From: an uncultured Bacteroidales bacterium
Lineage (GTDB): Bacteria > Bacteroidota > Bacteroidia > Bacteroidales > VadinHA17
Assembly (NCBI GenBank): GCA_937871625.1
Contig: CALMRD010000332.1
Coordinates: forward strand, 1 to 39,828
Direction: 5' to 3'
DNA length: 39,828 nucleotides
Shown here: positions 36,361-39,828 of the stretch, piece by piece
How positions within the stretch are numbered: the stretch's first letter is position 1
How the letters are laid out: the number at the start of each line of letters is the position of its first letter
The notes under the pieces: model-generated
The model's input: the letters and a program-made list of their open reading frames with translations, nothing else
What the model was told of the DNA's origin: nothing
Databases searched by the model: none
Program-made: the position numbers and the translations under genes

Positions 36361-36837
36361 TCAGAACCTGAAATGGGCGAAGGCTTTGTTGGCCTCGGCC
36401 ATACGGTGTGTATCCTCTTTCCTCTTATAGGCTCCGCCCTCCTGGTTATAGGCAGCCATGACCTCGGCGGCAAGCTTCTCGGCCATGCTGTGGCCGCTGC
36501 GCTTGCGGGCGAAGAGTATCAGGTTCTTCATGCTTATGCTCACCTTGCGGTCGGGACGAATCTCAAGCGGCACCTGGAAGGTGGCGCCACCGACCCTGCG
36601 GCTTTTGACCTCAACGTGGGGAGTGATATTGTCGAGTGCCTGTTTCCAGATCTCGAGAGGACTCTTCTCCTCATTCTTCATCTTGTCGGCCACTATTTCC
36701 AGTGAGTCGTAAAATATTCTGAAGGCAACGGTCTTTTTACCACTGTACATCAGGTTATTGATGAAACGGGTAACGTACGGATCGTTGAATTTCGGGTCCG
36801 GTAGGAGGATCCTCTTCTTTGGTTTTGCCTTTCTCAT
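36361..36837 (-). CDS. rpsG: 30S ribosomal protein S7
   Basis: This 158-residue protein contains [57 protein letters not shown] and a C-terminal helix [21 protein letters not shown]7 organises the 3' major domain of 16S rRNA near the E site and in E. coli represses the str operon. It lies 21 bp after rpsL. Whether autoregulation holds here is unknown. Confidence 0.98.
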   Translation of the reverse strand: MRKAKPKKRILLPDPKFNDPYVTRFINNLMYSGKKTVAFRIFYDSLEIVADKMKNEEKSPLEIWKQALDNITPHVEVKSRRVGGATFQVPLEIRPDRKVSISMKNLILFARKRSGHSMAEKLAAEVMAAYNQEGGAYKRKEDTHRMAEANKAFAHFRF

Positions 36838-36858
36838 ATCGTGTGAATCCTTTAACTG

Positions 36859-37233
36859 TTACTTCTTTGGTCTTTTTGCACCGTATTTTGACCTTCTCTG
36901 CTTACGGCCATCAACACCGGAGGTGTCAAGTGCGCCACGGATAAGGTGATAGCGGACGCCCGGAAGGTCCTTGACCCTGCCGCCCCTGATGAGCACGATG
37001 GAGTGCTCCTGGAGATTGTGTCCCTCACCCGGAATATAGGCGTTGACCTCCTTCTGGTTGGTCAGCCTCACCCTGGCTACTTTTCTCATGGCTGAGTTAG
37101 GTTTCTTTGGCGTGGTAGTGTAGACACGCACACAGACTCCCCTCCTCTGCGGGCATGAGTCAAGCGCAGGTGCCTTGCTTTTGTCTACCAGCTTCTTGCG
37201 GCCTTTTCTTACTAACTGCTGAATTGTTGGCAT
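36859..37233 (-). CDS. rpsL: 30S ribosomal protein S12
   Basis: This 124-residue protein starts [20 protein letters not shown]. The decoding-centre loop [13 protein letters not shown] has Lys43 and Lys44, and [13 protein letters not shown] holds Lys88 and Asp89. These are the wild-type residues at positions where streptomycin resistance arises. S12 controls decoding accuracy. It is the first gene of the 18-kb ribosomal block. A purine-rich AAAGAGAA stretch precedes the ATG. The upstream 400 bp are non-coding and hold the probable promoter and a long leader. Confidence 0.98.
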   Translation of the reverse strand: MPTIQQLVRKGRKKLVDKSKAPALDSCPQRRGVCVRVYTTTPKKPNSAMRKVARVRLTNQKEVNAYIPGEGHNLQEHSIVLIRGGRVKDLPGVRYHLIRGALDTSGVDGRKQRRSKYGAKRPKK

Positions 37234-37303
37234 AATTCTCTTTTAATTAATTTTCCTTTTCTATATACTGGTCTGCAAAAAAATCATTCTTCACCGTCAC
37301 AAC

Positions 37304-37321
37304 AGGCAATCTTCATTGCCT
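37304..37321 (-). promoter_or_regulatory. Perfect hairpin in the rpsL leader
   Basis: On the minus strand AGGCAAT, loop GAAG and ATTGCCT form a perfect 7-bp hairpin about 70 nt before the rpsL start. It contains a possible GGGAGG ribosome-binding site and an ATG opening a 10-codon frame (37284-37316, MKIACCDGEE). Structure seen; function not known. Confidence 0.4.
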
Positions 37322-37404
37322 CCCGTTACGCACGCTGCTCCCGCGTGATGCGTCAACGGCAGTCCGTCGGCACAATGCTGCGGGGGCAAAGTTTTCTGAA
37401 GATG

Positions 37405-37425
37405 TAACTTATGGTTTGTAAGTTA
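37405..37425 (-). promoter_or_regulatory. AT-rich inverted repeat in the rpsL leader
   Basis: TAACTTA and TAAGTTA form a perfect 7-bp inverted repeat around a 7-nt spacer. It lies about 100 nt downstream of the predicted transcript start. It could be an RNA hairpin or a DNA operator. Confidence 0.4.
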
Positions 37426-37522
37426 TTTACAGGAATTTCTTCCCGACCGCTCCCATCGACCTCTTTTCTAAACTTACACTCTGAAGAAGTGACCGGTACT
37501 CCTGTTTTTCAAAAAACCGGTG

Positions 37523-37550
37523 CAAAGATAAAGAAATATTTTTCAAACAA
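37523..37550 (-). promoter_or_regulatory. Candidate main promoter of the ribosomal protein block
   Basis: On the minus strand TTG (37548-37550), a 17-bp spacer and TATCTTTG (37523-37530) match the Bacteroidota TTG-N17-23-TAnnTTTG consensus. Transcription would start near 37516. Confidence 0.5.
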
Positions 37551-37558
37551 CAGCTACT

Positions 37559-37591
37559 TTTATGATCTCTTTTGAAAATTTGTTATTTTTG
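37559..37591 (+). promoter_or_regulatory. Candidate promoter of the EF-G paralogue gene
   Basis: TTTA (37559-37562), a 21-bp spacer and TATTTTTG (37584-37591) on the plus strand nearly match the Bacteroidota consensus. Transcription would start near 37598, giving a leader of about 43 nt. Confidence 0.45.
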
Positions 37592-37640
37592 CGCTCCCTA
37601 CGAGATCAACACACATATAATAAAATAATTAAAGCCGAAG

Positions 37641-39797
37641 ATGAAGACTTACTCAACAGACCACCTCAGAAACATAGCTCTGCTGGGAAACTCGGGCTCA
37701 GGAAAGACAACCCTTGCAGAAGCGATGCTGTTCAACGGGGGGGTCATTGAGAGACGGGGTTCAGTGGAAGCCAGGAACACCGTCTCTGACTATAAGCCTA
37801 TAGAGCAGGAGAACCGTAACTCAGTATTTTCCACAGTGCTCTACGCCGAGTACAACGACAAGAAGGTAAACATACTTGACACCCCGGGTCTGGATGACTT
37901 CTCCGGCGGGGTAATATCATCGATGTATGCTGCTGACACCGTCATGCTGGTCATCAACGTTCAGAACGGCGTTGAGGTGGGGACGGAGATCCAGTTCAGG
38001 CATGCCGACAAGTTTCACAAACCCCTCATCATAGTCGTCAACGGCCTCGATCACGAGAAGGCCAACTTTGAAAAGACGGTTGAGATGCTTCATGAGAGGT
38101 TCGGTAGTGATGTCACCCTGGCACAGTTCCCGGTGAATGAGGGTCTGGGCTTCAACACCATCATTGATGTTGTAAGCATGAAGATGCTGCGTTACGGCAA
38201 AGAGGGAGGCAAGGCGGAGGTTCTTGATATTCCCGCCGAACACCAGCCGAAGGCTGAGGAGCTTCACGCCGCGCTCACCGAGAAGGTGGCCGAGAGCGAC
38301 GAGGAGCTGATGGAACTCTTCTTTGCCAATGACAAGCTTACCGAGGAGGAGATCAGCAGGGGCATACGTGAGGGGCTGCTCAAGAGGGGCATCTTCCCTG
38401 TCTTCTGCGTCTCTGCCAAAGGCAATGTGGGGGTCGACAGGCTGCTGCAGTTCATCACTGCTGCCGCACCGTCGCCGTCTGACATGCCGGCAGTGAAGAA
38501 CTCGAAGGGGAATGAGGTTAAGTGTGATGCTTCCGGCGCTGCCTCGGTATTTGTCTTCAAGACCACCATCGAGGAACACATAGGAGAGATCAACTATTTC
38601 AGGGTCATGTCGGGCAAGATCAACGAGAACCTCGACGTGGTCAACACCAGCAACGGCACCAGGGAGCGACTCTCCCAGATCTTCATATGTGCCGGCAAGA
38701 ACCGCACCCGTGTTCCGGAGATACATGCCGGTGACGTCGGCGGCTTCGTCAAGCTGAAGAACACCAAGACCAACCACACTCTCAATACCGTGGGCAACGA
38801 CTGGGTCTATAACAATATGCAGTTTCCCGCTCCCAAGTATCGCACAGCCATCAAGCCTGTGAATGAGAGCGACGAGGAGAAGCTGGGCGAGGCGCTGAGC
38901 CGCATGCACCAGGAGGACCCGACCATCATCGTCGAGTATTCCAAGGAGCTGAAGCAGATCATCATCCACGGCCAGGGCGAGTATCATCTCAACATCCTGA
39001 AGTGGCATCTTGACAGCATATTCAAGATTGAGACACAGTACATTGCCCCCAAGATACCATACCGTGAGACCATCACCAAAACCGCACAGGCCGACTACCG
39101 TCACAAGAAGCAGTCGGGCGGCGCCGGTCAGTTCGGTGAGGTTCATATGATCATCGAGCCGTTTGAGGAGGGTTCGGAGGCCAAGTCGATGATGAAGATC
39201 GCCGGCAAGGAGATCAAGCTGGCCAACCGCGACAAGGAGGAGATCGATCTCCCGTGGGGCGGCAAGCTCATCTATATGAACTGTATTGTTGGCGGCTCCA
39301 TTGACGCCCGTTTTATGCCGGCCATCCTGAAGGGCATCATGGAGAAGATGGAGGTAGGTCCTCTTACAGGCTCCTACGCCCGTGACATCAGGGTATATGT
39401 CTATGACGGCAAGATGCACCCGGTTGACTCAAACGAGATATCCTTCCGTCTGGCAGGGCGTAATGCCTTCAGCACCGCCTTCAAGAATGCCGGTCCGAAG
39501 ATCCTTGAGCCGGTCTATGATGTTGAGATCATGGTTCCCTCCGACCGTATGGGTGATGTCATCAGCGACCTGCAGGGGCGCCGTGGCATGGTGCTGGGCA
39601 TGACCAGCGACAAAGGTTTCGAGGTCATCAAGGCCAGGGTTCCCCTTGCTGAGATGAACAAGTACTCTACCGCTCTCAGCTCGCTCACCGGCGGCCGCGC
39701 CATGTACACCATGAAGTTTGCCGAGTACGCCCAGGTCCCCGGCGAAGTCCAGGATGCTGTCATCAAGGCCTACGAAGCCGAAGAGGAAGAGGAATAG
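37641..39797 (+). CDS. Elongation factor G paralogue (EF-G2 type) lacking the catalytic histidine
   Basis: This 718-residue protein has the full five-domain EF-G layout, including GQGEYHLNILKWHLDSIF in domain III, SGGAGQFGEVHMIIEPFE in domain IV, and TGGRAMYTMKFAEYAQVP at the C-terminus. The GTPase motifs deviate. The P-loop is GNSGSGKTT (16-24), switch I lacks RGITI, switch II is DTPGLDDF with Leu84 where the catalytic His belongs, and NKMD is NGLD (134-137). It is about as similar to the canonical EF-G as other bacterial EF-G2 paralogues. A Bacteroides EF-G2 has been reported to drive translocation without GTP hydrolysis, and this protein fits that description. The start ATG 37641 has an AAGCCGAAG upstream. 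It is divergent from the rpsL block. Confidence 0.92.
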   Translation: MKTYSTDHLRNIALLGNSGSGKTTLAEAMLFNGGVIERRGSVEARNTVSDYKPIEQENRNSVFSTVLYAEYNDKKVNILDTPGLDDFSGGVISSMYAADTVMLVINVQNGVEVGTEIQFRHADKFHKPLIIVVNGLDHEKANFEKTVEMLHERFGSDVTLAQFPVNEGLGFNTIIDVVSMKMLRYGKEGGKAEVLDIPAEHQPKAEELHAALTEKVAESDEELMELFFANDKLTEEEISRGIREGLLKRGIFPVFCVSAKGNVGVDRLLQFITAAAPSPSDMPAVKNSKGNEVKCDASGAASVFVFKTTIEEHIGEINYFRVMSGKINENLDVVNTSNGTRERLSQIFICAGKNRTRVPEIHAGDVGGFVKLKNTKTNHTLNTVGNDWVYNNMQFPAPKYRTAIKPVNESDEEKLGEALSRMHQEDPTIIVEYSKELKQIIIHGQGEYHLNILKWHLDSIFKIETQYIAPKIPYRETITKTAQADYRHKKQSGGAGQFGEVHMIIEPFEEGSEAKSMMKIAGKEIKLANRDKEEIDLPWGGKLIYMNCIVGGSIDARFMPAILKGIMEKMEVGPLTGSYARDIRVYVYDGKMHPVDSNEISFRLAGRNAFSTAFKNAGPKILEPVYDVEIMVPSDRMGDVISDLQGRRGMVLGMTSDKGFEVIKARVPLAEMNKYSTALSSLTGGRAMYTMKFAEYAQVPGEVQDAVIKAYEAEEEEE

Positions 39798-39828
39798 GAA
39801 GAGGTTTCCAGAACGCTATATGGTTTTT

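Larger units (their letters stand above)
37234..37640. promoter_or_regulatory. Divergent non-coding region with long rpsL leader
   Basis: This 407-bp region between rpsL and the EF-G paralogue holds no convincing protein gene. Promoter candidates point both ways: minus strand near 37523-37550 and plus strand near 37559-37591. If the minus-strand promoter is right, the ribosomal transcript carries a leader of about 280 nt. That leader has a 7-bp hairpin at 37405-37425 (TAACTTA/TAAGTTA), a 7-bp hairpin at 37304-37321 (AGGCAAT/ATTGCCT), and several shorter GC-rich pairings between them. A leader of this size suggests post-transcriptional control of the block, but no known leader family was recognised. 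Confidence 0.6.

Noticed and set aside
37917..39419. 500-codon minus-strand frame opposite the EF-G paralogue
   Set aside because: It is fully antisense to a well-supported gene, has a Leu/Val/Asp/His composition typical of reverse-frame shadows, and shows no domain motif.
39798..39828. Terminator after the EF-G paralogue
   Set aside because: CCA/TGG with a run of five T is visible at the window edge, but a 3-bp stem is too short to support a call and the sequence ends there.

Overview
The window is a stretch of chromosome from a member of the Bacteroidota, most likely order Bacteroidales or a close relative, of moderate GC content. Four things support this. The gliding/type IX secretion genes gldE and gldD follow ssb and a divergent HU gene. 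A secreted M14 peptidase ends in a type IX secretion sorting domain. Promoter-like sites match the Bacteroidota TTG/TAnnTTTG pattern rather than -35/-10 boxes. The str, S10, spc and alpha ribosomal clusters are fused into one run without tufA or adk. No tRNA, rRNA, CRISPR array, insertion sequence, prophage or obvious horizontally acquired island was seen.

Layout. 1-149 (-): 5' part of an HU gene cut by the window edge. 421-4193 (+): a tight operon of ssb, gldE, gldD, a 4'-phosphopantetheinyl transferase and an archaeal-type geranylgeranylglyceryl phosphate synthase. 4260-8811 (-): a PafA-type alkaline phosphatase homologue that lacks its catalytic residues, a secreted M14 carboxypeptidase with a T9SS signal, and ychF. 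8966-10670 (+): an ECF sigma factor, a single-pass membrane protein that may be its anti-sigma factor, and a small secreted Spy/CpxP-like protein. 10696-13486 (-): hisS, a DUF4870 membrane protein and a secreted tyrosine/proline-rich protein. 13626-14957 (+): a membrane histidine-kinase-like protein fused to a receiver domain. 14960-19247 (-): a SpoIIE/PP2C-type phosphatase, ubiD and eno. 19343-37233 (-): a block of about 18 kb holding 27 ribosomal protein genes plus rpoA, map, infA, secY and fusA, read from rpsL towards rplQ and closed by a clear intrinsic terminator. 37641-39797 (+): a second EF-G paralogue divergent from rpsL.

Most of the window is core machinery: translation (ribosomal proteins, IF-1, EF-G, HisS, YchF), transcription (RpoA), protein export and maturation (SecY, Map), glycolysis (Eno), quinone synthesis (UbiD) and DNA binding (HU, SSB). 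The accessory parts deal with the envelope and signalling. I found no clearly new multi-gene system. The observations most worth following are the apparent pseudo-phosphatase at 4260-5909, the EF-G paralogue whose catalytic histidine is replaced by leucine at 37641-39797, the long structured leader upstream of rpsL, the hybrid kinase with a degenerate ATPase domain, and the ECF sigma three-gene cassette. Where a start codon differs from the longest possible reading frame, the reason is given in the entry.
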